NCBI GenBank assembly: GCA_031272415.1
Contig: JAISTU010000190.1
Coordinates: 1-5,789 of the forward strand
Origin: Bacteroidales bacterium
GTDB taxonomy: Bacteria > Bacteroidota > Bacteroidia > Bacteroidales > WCHB1-69
Length of the DNA stretch: 5,789 bases
Direction of reading: 5' to 3'
The notes beneath the pieces were generated by a model that had not been told where the DNA came from, did no database searches, and saw nothing but the letters and a program-made list of their open reading frames with translations. This document shows, piece after piece, positions 5,581-5,789 of the stretch (the first letter of the stretch is position 1; every line of letters starts with the position of its first letter). Both the position numbers and the translations under genes were made by a program.

Positions 5581-5789
5581 TCATTCTTTTTTATTCCAAT
5601 GATTTTTCATATATTCTTCTGTAAATTTTTCACATGCACACTTTTCACTTGGAATAGTTGCTTGATGCTGAAATATTGTTTTTTTTGATTTTATTTTTCT
5701 AAATATCTGTTTTTCACGACACAAATATAGTACAAGCACTTCATAGTTAGAATGGCAACAAGGAATTAAAAAACTAACATATCTCCTTT
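5581..5789 (-). CDS. C-terminal part of an unidentified protein (partial, enters from the right)
   Basis: Not recognised. Reading leftwards from the window edge, one frame stays open for 68 codons to a TGA at 5583-5581. This is longer than expected by chance in such AT-rich DNA. The only in-frame ATG is nine codons before the stop, so the start must lie outside the window. The residues look protein-like: SFLIPCCHSNYEVLVLYLC near the edge, then a basic stretch FRKIKSKK, then PSEKCACEKFTEEYMKNHW and a charged end KKE. Five cysteines (CC, LC and CAC) in 68 residues hint at metal binding or disulfides, but no known motif is matched. It is on the same strand as the operon, 205 bp upstream of its first gene. 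Confidence 0.5.
   Translation of the reverse strand, partial: RRYVSFLIPCCHSNYEVLVLYLCREKQIFRKIKSKKTIFQHQATIPSEKCACEKFTEEYMKNHWNKKE

Noticed and set aside
5722..5729. Perfect minus-strand TATATTTG (-7 consensus)
   Set aside because: The nearest TTG is about 26 nt upstream, too far for a -33 element, and the site lies within an open coding frame; chance is likely in AT-rich DNA, though a distal operon promoter cannot be excluded.
5776..5789. AAAGGAGATATG on the minus strand at the right edge, like a Shine-Dalgarno plus start
   Set aside because: The ATG opens a frame of only four codons (MLVF) before a stop, and Bacteroidota rarely use Shine-Dalgarno sites.

Overview
The window is AT-rich DNA that looks like a member of the Bacteroidota. 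The evidence is as follows. A textbook Bacteroidota promoter (TTG, 20 nt spacer, TATTTTTG, then CACC) lies at 315-346. The genes lack Shine-Dalgarno sequences. There is a two-parvulin periplasmic folding factor with a small parvulin-like lipoprotein beside it. The DUF985 cupin, AroC and SufE proteins are of the kind common in that phylum. I cannot name a genus.

The main content is one tight operon read leftwards (minus strand) from about 5375 to 473. In order of transcription it holds: a 689-residue secreted peptidyl-prolyl isomerase/chaperone (3306-5375); a 280-residue lipoprotein related to parvulin chaperones but without an isomerase core (2455-3297); a DUF985/cupin_5 protein (1989-2417); chorismate synthase aroC (901-1968); and sufE (473-904). 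Gaps are 8, 37 and 20 bp, then a 4-bp ATGA overlap. The first two genes probably act together on outer-membrane or periplasmic protein folding. The last three are cytoplasmic: a sugar-cupin-like protein of unknown substrate, the final step of the shikimate pathway, and sulfur transfer for Fe-S cluster assembly. The operon ends in a stem-loop that starts inside the sufE stop codon.

The left flank (1-472) is accessory. It holds the edge of an unidentified minus-strand ORF (1-131), a 33-codon plus-strand fragment that resembles the tail of Rpn/PD-(D/E)XK transposase-like proteins (156-257), a 7-bp hairpin (280-300), and a strong plus-strand promoter with no protein gene behind it. That promoter is followed by a bulged hairpin (406-424) and a terminator (441-474), so the stretch about 352-478 is a good candidate for an undescribed small RNA. 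This is the most interesting item in the window.

The right flank (5376-5789) holds an AT-rich 205-bp leader/promoter region and the C-terminal 68 codons of an unidentified, cysteine-containing protein (5581-5789, minus strand) that enters from beyond the window. No tRNA, rRNA, CRISPR array or complete insertion sequence was seen.
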